A stretch of DNA of 64,000 nt from Pseudohongiella nitratireducens (GCF_001642735.1 NZ_LWHM01000016.1:1-64000); one strand, 5' to 3'. Counted from the first letter of the stretch, positions 27,719 through 37,073 are shown. Notes: generated by a model not told the origin, from the letters alone. Translations and numbers: made by a program.

Positions 27719-29095
27719 TTAATTCAGGCCAAGCTGAATATTGAAACAGGTGCCCAGCTTTTCGTCGGATGTTACCGACATATGCCCAAGATGGTGCTCT
27801 GTGACAATGAAGTAAGGATAAGACAGTCGCTGTTCCACCGGGCAAGCTTCTGCCTCTTCTGTCGAAGCGAAGAACGGCTCAAAGATACAAACCTGCGCCA
27901 CCGGGCTCAAAGGCTGCCCCTGATGCGCTACTTTGATCCACATAGAGTCGAAAAAGCGGCCAATCTCCACATGGATTCGTGGCTGCTCATCATTTTTGTT
28001 GTTTTTCTCTTTCAATGCGTAGAAAGCGCTGCGCAGCAAACGCGTAAAGACCTGAATCAGCTCGGCCGGATAACAGGATACCTGCGGCAGATCAGTATCG
28101 TAGTGCCGGTCTATCTCCACATCACGAAACGCCAGCTCATCGGCATCGGCAAAAAGCTCGGTTGCCAGGGCAATGCTGGTCTCCATCAGCTCAGTCACAT
28201 CCGCCTGTCGTTTGGTATCACCCGGACTGGCTGACAAGTCCAGCAGGTGCTGGGAAATGGCTGTCGCCTGTTGTGCACTTTGCTGGATAGCCTCAACCTC
28301 TTTCAGCAACTGAGCTTTGACATCACCCAGTTCGACCGCCTCTATTTTCCGTTGCGAGTCAGAGACACGCTGAAAGATAGTACTGATAGGGCGGTTCAGG
28401 TCATAAGCCATCGCTGAAGCCAGCTCACCCAGCGCTGACAGTTTATCCCGCTCAGCCACCTTGTTTTCGGCATTGACCTGCTTGGTAATATCAGAAATCA
28501 GAATAATCAGCCCCGTCTCATCCCTGTCTTTCAGGCGGTACAGAGTGAGATCGTAGCTGTATTGCCCAGGCTGGGTATGCTTGAAATTCTGCGGCTTGTC
28601 GCTCTCGAGCACATCCCGGACCTGGTTCTCGTCCAGCGTAATCGCAGGGTAAGCCTTCCACAGGTTCTGACCCAGCACATCATCAACCAGACGACCGGTG
28701 ACGTCTTCTGCCGTTTTATTCCACTGCGTGACCTCCATCTGATCATTAATACCAATCAGCATCACAGGCATGGAATTCACAATACGGGAAATGTAGGCCT
28801 CGCGTTTGCGAAGCTGTTCCGCTGTTTTTTGCAGCACTTCAGTTCGCTGTGCTACCCGCTCTTCCAGCGTAGCTTTGATTTCCTTAAGCGCACGATTCGA
28901 CTTGCCAGCTCGCAAATTCGCTCGAATCAGGAAAAAAAGCACCACCAAAAGAATGATAATTAACAGACTGGCACTGGTATTGGCGATGTATTGCCAGTTG
29001 GTGCGACCATCCTCATAACGAAAGACAGCAAAAATATCAGCATATGCGTTTAAGCTGATGCCAAGCAAAGTGACCAGGGCCAGGAGCTGCTTCAT
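27719..29095 (-). CDS. Membrane PAS protein with a degenerate histidine-kinase core
   Basis: A 458-residue protein. It has a signal-like N-terminus, one transmembrane helix (about 40-59), a coiled-coil linker, a PAS domain (about 102-209) and a region that aligns with HisKA-HATPase_c. The H-box reads LGELASAMAYDLNRP, with Tyr231 at the place of the phospho-accepting His. The N-box Asn is replaced (RLLRSAFYAL, Arg355). The G1 Asp is lost (AHQGQP), and only the F-box IFEPFFAS is kept. It is therefore likely a pseudokinase or a scaffold/sensor. The start at 29095 has AGGA upstream. No response regulator is adjacent. Confidence 0.8.
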   Translation of the reverse strand: MKQLLALVTLLGISLNAYADIFAVFRYEDGRTNWQYIANTSASLLIIILLVVLFFLIRANLRAGKSNRALKEIKATLEERVAQRTEVLQKTAEQLRKREAYISRIVNSMPVMLIGINDQMEVTQWNKTAEDVTGRLVDDVLGQNLWKAYPAITLDENQVRDVLESDKPQNFKHTQPGQYSYDLTLYRLKDRDETGLIILISDITKQVNAENKVAERDKLSALGELASAMAYDLNRPISTIFQRVSDSQRKIEAVELGDVKAQLLKEVEAIQQSAQQATAISQHLLDLSASPGDTKRQADVTELMETSIALATELFADADELAFRDVEIDRHYDTDLPQVSCYPAELIQVFTRLLRSAFYALKEKNNKNDEQPRIHVEIGRFFDSMWIKVAHQGQPLSPVAQVCIFEPFFASTEEAEACPVEQRLSYPYFIVTEHHLGHMSVTSDEKLGTCFNIQLGLN

Positions 29096-29311
29096 GAAAC
29101 CATTCCTAGTTAAAACAACGTATTGACGATGAAATTCATGGCCTAATCCGACAACCATGACATAAACCCGGATTGTAACATGACTCAGTTACCATCCCGA
29201 GCAATCCAGGTCATCGCCAAGGCTTACAGGGCCACTCCACTGACCCAGGGTCTTTAACCCGCCCCTAACAACAAGACAGGCTTGAACTCCTGAGGTTCCG
29301 CGAAGTCCAGC

Positions 29312-30175
29312 TTAAATATCCAGACCCTCAAAATCACTGGCGTCATGACGTTCTGGCAGTTGCCGGTTTTCATCACCCCAGGTTTTATTAACCACGACAC
29401 CACGGCGCACGGCTGGCCTTTGATTTAGCTGGTCCGCCCATCGGCGAACGTGCTGATAGGTAGTCACATCAAGGAATTTTTCAGCGTTATAAAGCTTGCC
29501 CTGAGCCAGTTGCCCGTACCAGGGCCAGATGGCCATATCAGCAATGGTATATGCACTGCCCGCAACATATTCCGATTTGGCCAATTGACGATCCAGCACA
29601 TCCAGCTGGCGCTTGACCTCCATGGTGTAGCGATCAATGGGATACTGCCATCTCTCTGGTGCATACGCATAAAAATGACCGAAGCCCCCACCCAGATAAG
29701 GAGCACTGCCCATTAACCAGTGCAACCAGGCATTACATTGCGCCCGAGGCCTTGCCTCTGCAGGGAAAAACTCAGCAAACTTTTCGGCAAGATACGTCAA
29801 GATGGCACCTGACTCAAAAACAGCCAACGGCGCAGCTTTATCACTTTGATCCACCAGTGCCGGAATCTTTGAATTCGGGTTGATGTCGACAAACCCGCTA
29901 CTGAATTGCTCTCCTTCAGTGATACGGATCAAGTGCGCATCATATTCAGCGCCGCTGTGCCCTTTTGCCAGCAATTCTTCCAACATTATGGTGACTTTTA
30001 CGCCATTTGGCGTAGCCAGCGAGTAAAGCTGCAATGGGTGACTGCCTGTCGGCAACGCTTTCTCATGAGTCGCGCCGGCAATCGGACGGTTAATAGAGGC
30101 AAACTGCCCACCGCTTTCTCCCTGCCATTGCCAGACCTCTGGGGGTGTATATATGGCACCACTGGGTTCACTCAT
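29312..30175 (-). CDS. yghU: Glutathione S-transferase / disulfide-bond oxidoreductase YghU
   Basis: A 287-residue GST-fold protein. It is very close to E. coli YghU through GGQFASINRPIAG, THEKALP, LQLYSLATPNGVKVTIMLEELL, QFSSGFVDINPNSKIPAL and a C-terminal RHDASDFE. YghU binds two glutathiones and reduces disulfides or peroxides. The start MSEPSG at 30175 has AAGGAG upstream. A longer frame from 30277 lacks such support. Confidence 0.95.
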   Translation of the reverse strand: MSEPSGAIYTPPEVWQWQGESGGQFASINRPIAGATHEKALPTGSHPLQLYSLATPNGVKVTIMLEELLAKGHSGAEYDAHLIRITEGEQFSSGFVDINPNSKIPALVDQSDKAAPLAVFESGAILTYLAEKFAEFFPAEARPRAQCNAWLHWLMGSAPYLGGGFGHFYAYAPERWQYPIDRYTMEVKRQLDVLDRQLAKSEYVAGSAYTIADMAIWPWYGQLAQGKLYNAEKFLDVTTYQHVRRWADQLNQRPAVRRGVVVNKTWGDENRQLPERHDASDFEGLDI

Positions 30176-30397
30176 GTTGGGCTCCTTTATTTCAACAACA
30201 GCATAAATTCGGATACGGAACTGGAGTCTACGTCGGCGCTCTGGTGAGCGCAAACACCTTTCCCTCCCCCCTCTCAATCACCTTTGCTTAGAACTAAGCT
30301 TATGACTATGCTCATGACTTTCAGCTGTCCCACTTACTGCATTTCTGCGTTATCATCAGGCCATCTCAACCCACCCCAATGATCAGAGAGAGCAGCT

Positions 30398-31417
30398 ATG
30401 GAACATCGTTATATTGGACGCAGCGGACTGCGAGTCAGCCCGATTTGCATGGGCACTATGAGCTTTGGTAGCTGGAGTGATGAAAAAGAATCCTTCCGTA
30501 TCCTGGATATAGCCTACGAACGAGGCATCAACTTTTACGATACCGCTGAAGTATACCCCGTCCCCCCCAGAGCTGAGACAGTTGGAGACACAGAAACCAT
30601 ATTTGGCAAGTGGATCAAGCAAAAGAACAGGGATTCACTGATTATCGCGACAAAAGTCGCTGGCGCTGCATCCGGGTGGTTTGTACCGCCAATCCGGGCA
30701 GGTCTGACCGCGATTGACCGTCACCATATCGAGCGGGCAGTTGAAGGCAGCCTGAAACGCCTGGGCCTCGATTATATCGACTTGTATCAGGTGCACTGGC
30801 CCGATACGGTTGTGCCGATTGAAGAGTCCATGGAAGCACTCGACAGGCTGGTTGAGTCCGGTAAAGTGCGTTACCTGGGCACCTCCAATGATGACGCATA
30901 CGGTCTGACCAAAGCCAATACCGTCGCCAAATACGAAGGGCTTGCCCGCTTTGAGTCAATCCAGAACAACTTCTCACTGTTGAACCGCCGTTTCCTGGAC
31001 GAACTGGCCAAAGTCTGCCGCCAGGAAAAGGTCTCTCTGCTACCTTATTCACCTATTGGGGGCGGCGTGTTGAGCGGCAAATATAACGGCGGACAGGTAC
31101 CTGCCAACAGCCGTTTTGGTGAATACCTTGAATTGGACAACCCACGTCAGCGGGCAATGGCTGACCGCTTTGTCAATCCCGGCACACTGGCGTCAACCGA
31201 AAAATATGTCGAAATCGCCAGGCAGGCTGGCATGTCGCCTGTCACACTGGCCACCGCCTGGAGCATGAACTTTGATTTCGTGGCATCCACCATCATTGGT
31301 GCCCGCACAGCTGATCAACTGGATGAATCACTGGCTGCGCTTGATGTCACACTGTCTGACGAGGTCCTGTCGGCTTGCAATGCCGTTCATAAAGAGTTCC
31401 CTTATCCGATGGGTTAA
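30398..31417 (+). CDS. Aldo/keto reductase (Tas-like)
   Basis: NADPH-dependent TIM-barrel oxidoreductase of 339 residues. It has GRSGLRVSPICMGTMSFG at the start. The catalytic tetrad appears as D48/Y53-like residues in NFYDTAEVYP, K in ATKVAG and H in DLYQVHWPD. The cofactor-binding segment STIIGARTADQLDESL lies near the C-terminus. Overall it resembles E. coli Tas. The substrate is unknown. It is divergent from yghU, with a 222-bp intergenic region, and is followed by a terminator. Confidence 0.92.
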   Translation: MEHRYIGRSGLRVSPICMGTMSFGSWSDEKESFRILDIAYERGINFYDTAEVYPVPPRAETVGDTETIFGKWIKQKNRDSLIIATKVAGAASGWFVPPIRAGLTAIDRHHIERAVEGSLKRLGLDYIDLYQVHWPDTVVPIEESMEALDRLVESGKVRYLGTSNDDAYGLTKANTVAKYEGLARFESIQNNFSLLNRRFLDELAKVCRQEKVSLLPYSPIGGGVLSGKYNGGQVPANSRFGEYLELDNPRQRAMADRFVNPGTLASTEKYVEIARQAGMSPVTLATAWSMNFDFVASTIIGARTADQLDESLAALDVTLSDEVLSACNAVHKEFPYPMG

Positions 31418-31434
31418 AGAATCATTTTGCCTCG

Positions 31435-31470
31435 AAGGGGTGGTTGTTTAATTCCATACCGCCCCTTTTC
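31435..31470 (+). terminator. Rho-independent terminator after the aldo/keto reductase
   Basis: AAGGGGTGG (31435-31443) pairs with CCGCCCCTT (31459-31467), with one G-U pair and a 15-nt loop, and runs into T residues. It lies 17 bp after the stop. Confidence 0.7.
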
Positions 31471-31511
31471 CAGCTATGATCCGGTAAGAGACAGGATAAC
31501 CAAAAGAAATC

Positions 31512-32135
31512 ATGTTGCTAAAGCTGTACCAGAAAATCAGAAGAAATATTCGTGAAGACGGGTTAATCGTAGACAGCTCTTCGTTTCTGGTTAACGCCAT
31601 GATTCGCTGTATTGACTTCGACAGGCCGATCCGGGTGCTGGAAATAGGCAGTGGCCGAGGCGCTTTCACCAGCCAGCTATTGCAGCGATTAGACAGAGAA
31701 TCACACCTTGATATCTGTGAAATCAAGCAAGAATACAACCCCTATATCGAGTCGTTGATCGAGCAGCACCCCGACAAATCAGTCGTACTGCATAACTGTT
31801 GTGTAACCACCCTGCTATCACGCCCCAACCACTATGATTTCGTTCTGTCTTCTTTGCCGTTGAAGAATTTTGAAGACAGCCATAGCGACAATGCTTTCCT
31901 GAATCAAATCATCAAAGGTGTCCAGCACAGCCTGGTCAATAACGGCACCTACCTGCAGTATCAGTATTTTCGCAGCAACCAGAAAGATATTGAGCGGATA
32001 TTTGGCAAGGCCATGGATGAGGTCAGCTTTATCCCGCTGAACATTCTGCCCGCTTTTGTTTATCAGATCCGCAAACAAGCTGCTGCACTGCAAACGCCCG
32101 TAACAATGCCAGTCAACACTTCACGTATCGCCTGA
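31512..32135 (+). CDS. Class I SAM-dependent methyltransferase (phospholipid N-methyltransferase-like)
   Basis: A 207-residue Rossmann-fold methyltransferase with SAM motif VLEIGSGRGAFTSQLL (about 42-57) and an acidic motif II residue in LDICEIKQEY. Motif IV is DFVLSSLPL, and SSLPL in place of NPPY resembles PmtA-type phosphatidylethanolamine methyltransferases. The short basic N-terminus with IREDGLIVDSSSFLV also fits that group. The next gene, a VTT membrane protein, starts 2 bp after its stop. A lipid substrate is inferred. Confidence 0.8.
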   Translation: MLLKLYQKIRRNIREDGLIVDSSSFLVNAMIRCIDFDRPIRVLEIGSGRGAFTSQLLQRLDRESHLDICEIKQEYNPYIESLIEQHPDKSVVLHNCCVTTLLSRPNHYDFVLSSLPLKNFEDSHSDNAFLNQIIKGVQHSLVNNGTYLQYQYFRSNQKDIERIFGKAMDEVSFIPLNILPAFVYQIRKQAAALQTPVTMPVNTSRIA

Positions 32136-32136
32136 T

Positions 32137-32760
32137 ATGACAGAAAAGCCATATCTGAGCAGAAAGAACCAACAGCCAAACCTGGATCGTGTCCATCGCA
32201 TCGCGCTGTTCGGTTGGGCGGTATTGATAACCTCCTGCCTGTATTTTTATTTTTTCCACCCGGACCTTTTCTCACCCCAGCAGATCCGCAACTACTTCAG
32301 TGATAATCTGTACCTGGGGCTATTCGTTTACTTTATTATCTCCACGTTGCGTGGCTTTACTCTCATCCCGTCAACACCGATTGTGCTGGCCGGCGTTCTG
32401 GTATTTCCGCCGTTGCCGTTGTGGGTAGTCAATCAATTAGCCGTTTACAGCTCCTCCGCCATTGTCTACCTCATGGCACGGGAATTTCAGTTTGATAAAT
32501 TCTTTCACCAACGTTACCCGCAACAAATCGAAAAGTTGACCAGGCTTTTACAGCAGCGGGAATTGCTGGTGATCTCGGTCTGGGGATTTGCGCCTTTCGT
32601 GCCAACAGACATGATTGTTTATGTTTGCAGCATATTACGCATAAGACTGTGGAAAACCCTGTTGGGAGTCTCGATTGGGGAAGGGATCATTTGTGCCATC
32701 TACATATTTGGCGGCAGCACCGGTATGAACTGGTTTCTTGATCTGGCACCAAACCTGTAA
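32137..32760 (+). CDS. VTT-domain (DedA/TVP38/TMEM64-like) membrane protein
   Basis: A 207-residue integral membrane protein with about four or five helices. It holds the VTT signature around FTLIPSTPIVLAGVLVFPP and the later FAPFVPTDMIVYVCS re-entrant segment. By family knowledge, DedA/VTT proteins act as lipid scramblases or flippases, for example of undecaprenyl phosphate or phosphatidylethanolamine. Coupling to the upstream lipid-type methyltransferase suggests a membrane-lipid role. Its 3' end abuts the convergent DUF1857 gene. Confidence 0.83.
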   Translation: MTEKPYLSRKNQQPNLDRVHRIALFGWAVLITSCLYFYFFHPDLFSPQQIRNYFSDNLYLGLFVYFIISTLRGFTLIPSTPIVLAGVLVFPPLPLWVVNQLAVYSSSAIVYLMAREFQFDKFFHQRYPQQIEKLTRLLQQRELLVISVWGFAPFVPTDMIVYVCSILRIRLWKTLLGVSIGEGIICAIYIFGGSTGMNWFLDLAPNL

Positions 32761-32762
32761 TG

Positions 32763-33248
32763 CTAACCCGGGGTGTCAGACCACCCGTCCAGCACCATCT
32801 GCCGAATCGCAGCAATGGCTGCTTCATCATTTTGCACATAGGCTGATTTCAATACTGCCTCAGCATCCACTCCGCTAACACTTGGTAACCCGCTTCGACG
32901 ATAATAAAACCTGACCTGAAGCTGGTCTGCACCAGGTTCTTCAATCAATGTTTTACTCTCTGCGTGCATCGCCTCTGTCCGGCCATCAATCAGTGTCTGA
33001 ATTTCCATATCCGGATACAACGTTACCTGGTCCCGTAACTCCATCGCACCTGCTTTTATGACACGGATAAATCCCTGGTCATGCTCCTGTTCAATCTCAC
33101 TTTCCAGCCCCTGGCTGAAATGGCCGGGATGCCTTGCACGATATACCAATCCCTGCCACAGGGATTCGCGACTAATCCACTCCCGAGGTTTATCTGGTGA
33201 GTTAATGTGTATCACATGCTCAAATTCGATCATTTCCAGTCGTGCCAT
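32763..33248 (-). CDS. DUF1857 / AtaL-like SRPBCC protein
   Basis: A 161-residue protein. The start MIEFEHVIHINSP, ISRESLWQGLVYRARHP, and the later FYYRRSG and ESKTLIEEP segments match the DUF1857 group of START-like folds. Such proteins bind small hydrophobic ligands; the ligand is unknown. The ATG at 33248 is preceded by AGGAG at a long 13-bp spacing; the TTG at 33284 and an ATG at 33233 are alternatives. A sigma-70-like promoter lies upstream. Confidence 0.75.
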   Translation of the reverse strand: MARLEMIEFEHVIHINSPDKPREWISRESLWQGLVYRARHPGHFSQGLESEIEQEHDQGFIRVIKAGAMELRDQVTLYPDMEIQTLIDGRTEAMHAESKTLIEEPGADQLQVRFYYRRSGLPSVSGVDAEAVLKSAYVQNDEAAIAAIRQMVLDGWSDTPG

Positions 33249-33308
33249 CTGAACTGAATAACTCCTGCTGTGTCCTTTTTGCAATGAAACCTGTATAGGT
33301 GAAATGTT

Positions 33309-33337
33309 ATTAAACGCCAGACCTTGATCTCGTTCAA
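33309..33337 (-). promoter_or_regulatory. Sigma-70-like promoter for the DUF1857 gene
   Basis: On the minus strand TTGAAC (33337-33332), a 17-bp spacer and TTTAAT (33314-33309) fit the sigma-70 consensus well, about 60 bp before the start codon. Confidence 0.65.
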
Positions 33338-33581
33338 GCTTGCAGGCTTTTTTTCACAACTCTCATTGACCTGACACGCATTACTATGTAAAAAATCTCT
33401 ATAGAGGTAATCACACATAAGTAAAAATGCGTCCGCAACAATGTCATGGCTGACGATTGTTCACACGGGCTGGAAACAGCGTATTAACAACAATGATAAA
33501 TGAACAGCACCGGCGCTCGAACTCAGCTTACATCGGCCGACGGCTTCAACAGCCCGGGTGCCATAATACAGGCGCACGACA
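33338..33581. other. Intergenic stretch between divergent genes
   Basis: The total gap between the DUF1857 start and the LuxR-type gene is 333 bp. Apart from the promoter at 33309-33337 I see no RNA, repeat or ORF of note. The right half should hold the promoter for the LuxR-type gene, but no convincing -35/-10 pair stands out. Confidence 0.5.
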
Positions 33582-34271
33582 ATGACACAGACTATTCATA
33601 TTTGTGTGTTCTCACAGCATCAATTAAGTGCGCAGGCTTATGCATCTTTATTGCATCACAATGATTTGCCAATGCATGCCAGCGCAGTGCATTTTGACCC
33701 GGACAAAACCATTAGGCAGCAACTCTGTACCCCTGCAGACATTCTGCTAATAGAGCTGGATACCATTGAGCAACCCCGAATGCTCAAACAACTTAATGAT
33801 GAATCACTCCCGCCATCTTTGGTTATCAGCTCAAGAACAGATCAGACCTTTGCCGATGCCCTGATGGCATATGGTGCAAATGGCATCATTCACAAAAACG
33901 AGCCTGTTGCATTGTTGACTAAAGCAATAATGCGCGTTGCTGAAGGCGAACTGTGGCTGGACCGAGCGGCGACCGGAAGAATCTTCCAGAAAATGGCCAG
34001 AAGCCGTATCGATAATGAAGCGAGTGCTGACCTGCAAAAGTTATCGACCCTGACCCGCAAAGAAAGGACCATCACTACCCTGGTTGGAGAACAACCCTCA
34101 GCTTCTGGCCAGTCTTTGGCAGAACAGTTGAATATTAGTGAGCATACTTTACGTAATCATCTTAGTAACATATATGCCAAACTTGCCATTAGCGGCAGAG
34201 TAGAGCTTTATGCTTTTGCGCAGAAGAACAGTCATCATTTCCCCGGCAGCGGTTCTGAGCATAGCGTATAA
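33582..34271 (+). CDS. LuxR/NarL-type regulator with degenerate receiver domain
   Basis: A 229-residue protein. An N-terminal receiver-like domain (about 1-120) is followed by a C-terminal LuxR helix-turn-helix (about 150-215; LTRKERTITTLV ... LAEQLNISEHTLRNHLSNIYAKL). The position of the phospho-accepting Asp reads Glu58 in ADILLIELD, and the N-terminal acidic pair is absent (VFSQHQ). The Lys in IIHKN is kept. It is therefore an atypical, possibly phosphorylation-independent regulator. No partner kinase is adjacent; targets are unknown. Confidence 0.83.
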   Translation: MTQTIHICVFSQHQLSAQAYASLLHHNDLPMHASAVHFDPDKTIRQQLCTPADILLIELDTIEQPRMLKQLNDESLPPSLVISSRTDQTFADALMAYGANGIIHKNEPVALLTKAIMRVAEGELWLDRAATGRIFQKMARSRIDNEASADLQKLSTLTRKERTITTLVGEQPSASGQSLAEQLNISEHTLRNHLSNIYAKLAISGRVELYAFAQKNSHHFPGSGSEHSV

Positions 34272-34352
34272 GTTTAACTCCAGCCTCTTTACCCAGGCAG
34301 CAGACGACTTGCTATTATTAACCCCATTATCACCACAGGGAAAATCACGCTT

Positions 34353-34781
34353 ATGTCGATCTGGAAAAAACAACCGATACTAGAGAGCCTCGCCCGCAAC
34401 GCTGAAAATACAGCTGTTGCCCGACTGGGAATAGAGTACACGGAAGTGGGCGACGACTACCTGCGTGCCCGCATGCCTGTTGATGAACGCACGGTGCAAC
34501 CTTTTGGCATATTACATGGCGGTGCGTCTGTGCTGCTGGCCGAAACACTAGGTAGTGTCGCTGCGAACCACTGCCTGATTCGAGATAATCTGATGGCAGT
34601 CGGCCTGGACATCAACGCTAATCACATCAGGCCTGTACCGGCCGGCCAGCATGTATATGGTACTGCTACCGCCGTGCACATCGGCGCAACAACGCAAGTT
34701 TGGCAAATCAATATTACCAACGATAAAGATAAACTGGTATGCGCGTCGCGAATTACCATGGCCATCGTTCCTCGCCGCTAA
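34353..34781 (+). CDS. Hotdog-fold acyl-CoA thioesterase (MenI/YdiI-like)
   Basis: A 142-residue PaaI-type hotdog thioesterase. The family motif FGILHGGASVLLAETLGSVAA is nearly identical to that of E. coli YdiI/MenI and contains the catalytic Glu. VGLDINANHIRPVPAG follows. YdiI hydrolyses 1,4-dihydroxy-2-naphthoyl-CoA and other acyl-CoAs. No other men gene is present in the window, so the substrate is open. Confidence 0.9.
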   Translation: MSIWKKQPILESLARNAENTAVARLGIEYTEVGDDYLRARMPVDERTVQPFGILHGGASVLLAETLGSVAANHCLIRDNLMAVGLDINANHIRPVPAGQHVYGTATAVHIGATTQVWQINITNDKDKLVCASRITMAIVPRR

Positions 34782-34865
34782 CCCTGTGCTTTTTGTTGAA
34801 TCCCGCCAGCGGCTCGGTTATTGTAAAACCTCGTGCCGAAAGGGCTTGAACAGTCGAGGAATGTC

Positions 34866-36395
34866 ATGGAAGCGCTGGTAACAACACTGAACAACATCAT
34901 CTGGAGCCCGGCGCTTGTCGTTCTTTGCCTTGGAGCCGGCCTGTTCTACTCGATACTGACGCGCTTTGCTCAGCTCAGACATTTCAGGGAGATGTGGCGC
35001 CTTCTTTTCAATGGATCAGAATCTCCTGAAGGCATTTCTTCTTTTCAGGCGCTGGCTGTCTCGCTCTCGGGTCGAGTGGGAGTCGGTAATATTGCCGGCG
35101 TTGCCGCCGCTATCGGATTTGGTGGCCCAGGCGCAGTGTTCTGGATGTGGACCGTTGCCTTCCTGGGCGCCAGCACGGCATATGTAGAATCCACACTCAG
35201 CCAGCTCTACAAAGTAGAAGAGGATGGGCAATATCGGGGCGGCCCGGCCTATTATTTCGAACGTTGCCTGGGGCAGCGCTGGCTCGCCATGCTGTTCGCG
35301 GCATCAGCCATTATCTCCTGCGGCCTCTTCCTTCCTGGCGTTCAGGCGAATGCAGTCGGAAACGCTGTCACCCAAGTGTTTGGCGAGGGCTCCATGGTTG
35401 TCACTGACTTCGGCGAGGTCGGTACCAATAAGCTGGTTGCCCTGGCAGTGATCCTGATGGTATTGGCCTTCATTATCTTTGGCGGCATCAAGCGTATTGC
35501 TCACTTCACCCAGATCATCGTGCCCTTCATGGCATTGGGTTACATGATTATGGCCTTGATCATCGTATTTGTGAACTTTGATCAGATTCCCGGTATTTTT
35601 ACGCTGATTATCACCGATGCCTTCACAGCTCAGGCCGGCATGGGTGCAGCCGTAGGCTGGGGTGTCAGAAGAGGCATCTACTCAAATGAGGCTGGTCAGG
35701 GTACTGGCCCCCATGCCGCTGCGGCAGCCGAAGTAGAACATCCTGCTCAACAAGGTCTGGTACAGGCCTTCTCTGTTTATGTCGATACGCTATTTGTCTG
35801 CACGGCAACCGCCTTTATGATCCTGATCACCAAGCAATATAATATTCAGGGCACACTGCCCGACGGCCAGTTCATATTACAGAATGTCGCCCCTGAGACA
35901 GTCATCTCCTCAGCAGCATTCACACAATTAGCACTCAACAGTGTATTCGGGGCTTTTGGGCAGGCTTTTGTTGGTGTGTCGCTGTTCTTTTTTGCGTTCA
36001 CCACTATCCTGGCTTATTACTATATTGCCGAAACCAATACCGCCTATCTCAACCGATATTTCAACCTGCGAATTTCCCAGACCCTGGTCAAAATGCTCAT
36101 CATGCTGATGGTTGCCTATGGCATGGTCAATAATGCCGGCTATATCTGGACTATTGGCGATATCGGTGTTGGCTTAATGGCCTGGATCAATATCCTGGGC
36201 ATTCTGGCCATATTTTTCATCTCCGGACCAGCCATTACCTGCTTACGCGATTACGAAGAGCAGCGACGGCTGGGCACACCCATTCATTTTGACCCTGTCA
36301 GACTGGGTATCCGCAATGCAACTTTCTGGGAGAAACGCCGCTCACTCGAAGTTGAGCTGGCTGAAGAGCAGGCAAGCGAAGCAACGCATCATTGA
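34866..36395 (+). CDS. AGCS-family sodium:alanine/glycine symporter
   Basis: A 509-residue membrane protein with about 11 helices. It shows the AGCS signature near FQALAVSLSGRVGVGNIAGVA, split around residues 58-78, and GWGVRRGIYSNEAGQGTGPHAAA further on. It imports alanine or glycine with Na+. The ATG at 34866 has GAGGA five bases upstream; an in-frame GTG at 34833 is rejected. The 3' end overlaps the convergent marC-like gene by 7 bp. Confidence 0.94.
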   Translation: MEALVTTLNNIIWSPALVVLCLGAGLFYSILTRFAQLRHFREMWRLLFNGSESPEGISSFQALAVSLSGRVGVGNIAGVAAAIGFGGPGAVFWMWTVAFLGASTAYVESTLSQLYKVEEDGQYRGGPAYYFERCLGQRWLAMLFAASAIISCGLFLPGVQANAVGNAVTQVFGEGSMVVTDFGEVGTNKLVALAVILMVLAFIIFGGIKRIAHFTQIIVPFMALGYMIMALIIVFVNFDQIPGIFTLIITDAFTAQAGMGAAVGWGVRRGIYSNEAGQGTGPHAAAAAEVEHPAQQGLVQAFSVYVDTLFVCTATAFMILITKQYNIQGTLPDGQFILQNVAPETVISSAAFTQLALNSVFGAFGQAFVGVSLFFFAFTTILAYYYIAETNTAYLNRYFNLRISQTLVKMLIMLMVAYGMVNNAGYIWTIGDIGVGLMAWINILGILAIFFISGPAITCLRDYEEQRRLGTPIHFDPVRLGIRNATFWEKRRSLEVELAEEQASEATHH

Positions 36396-36985
36396 GCGAC
36401 ACTGAGATAACTTTTAATGCCGTCCAGCAGCATTTGCACAGAAACTGAAATCAGGATCATCCCCATCAGTCGCTCAACTGCCTTCAGCCCTCTGGCGCCC
36501 AAGACATTATAAAGCTGCTGCGACAGCAGCAGTATCACCGCCGATACGCCCCAGGCAGCTGACATGGCAATCAACCAGTCGACACTGCGATCAGGGCCGG
36601 TTTCAGCCAAAAGCACTAGCGTCGCCAATACTGAAGGTCCGGCAATCAAAGGCATTGCCAAAGGTACGATCAAGGGCTCATCCGTATCTTCATCATCGCC
36701 CATAATCCCGCCACGTGAAGGGAATATCATGCGTATGGCAATAATCATCAATACCAGGCCACCACCAATGGATATAGCCTCTCGTGACAACCCTAGCAGT
36801 CCCAGCAATGCGGGTCCGGCAAACAGGAAAACCAGCATTAGGCCATAGGCAATCAGCAGTTCTCGCAACAACACTTTTCGCCGCCGCGAATGGTTAACCC
36901 GCGACAGAACGCTTAGAAAGATGGGAATATTACCCAAAGGGTCCATGATCAGGAAAAGCGTCAGCGCTGCGGCGAAGGTTTCCAA
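36389..36985 (-). CDS. MarC-family membrane protein
   Basis: A 198-residue protein with about six transmembrane helices. It begins METFAAALTLFLIMDPLGNIPIF and contains FAGPALLGLLGLS and LIVPLAMPLIAGPS, the hallmarks of the MarC/YhgN family. Once thought to affect multidrug resistance, MarC has no settled function. It overlaps the end of the AGCS gene tail to tail. Confidence 0.92.
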   Translation of the reverse strand: METFAAALTLFLIMDPLGNIPIFLSVLSRVNHSRRRKVLLRELLIAYGLMLVFLFAGPALLGLLGLSREAISIGGGLVLMIIAIRMIFPSRGGIMGDDEDTDEPLIVPLAMPLIAGPSVLATLVLLAETGPDRSVDWLIAMSAAWGVSAVILLLSQQLYNVLGARGLKAVERLMGMILISVSVQMLLDGIKSYLSVAQ

Positions 36986-37073
36986 AAGACAGAACTCCAG
37001 TGTTTAAACAAAAAGAAAGAATCAGCGAGCTAGCCTGATTAAAAAGACGCTGCAAAGATCAGGTCGCGTGCGA

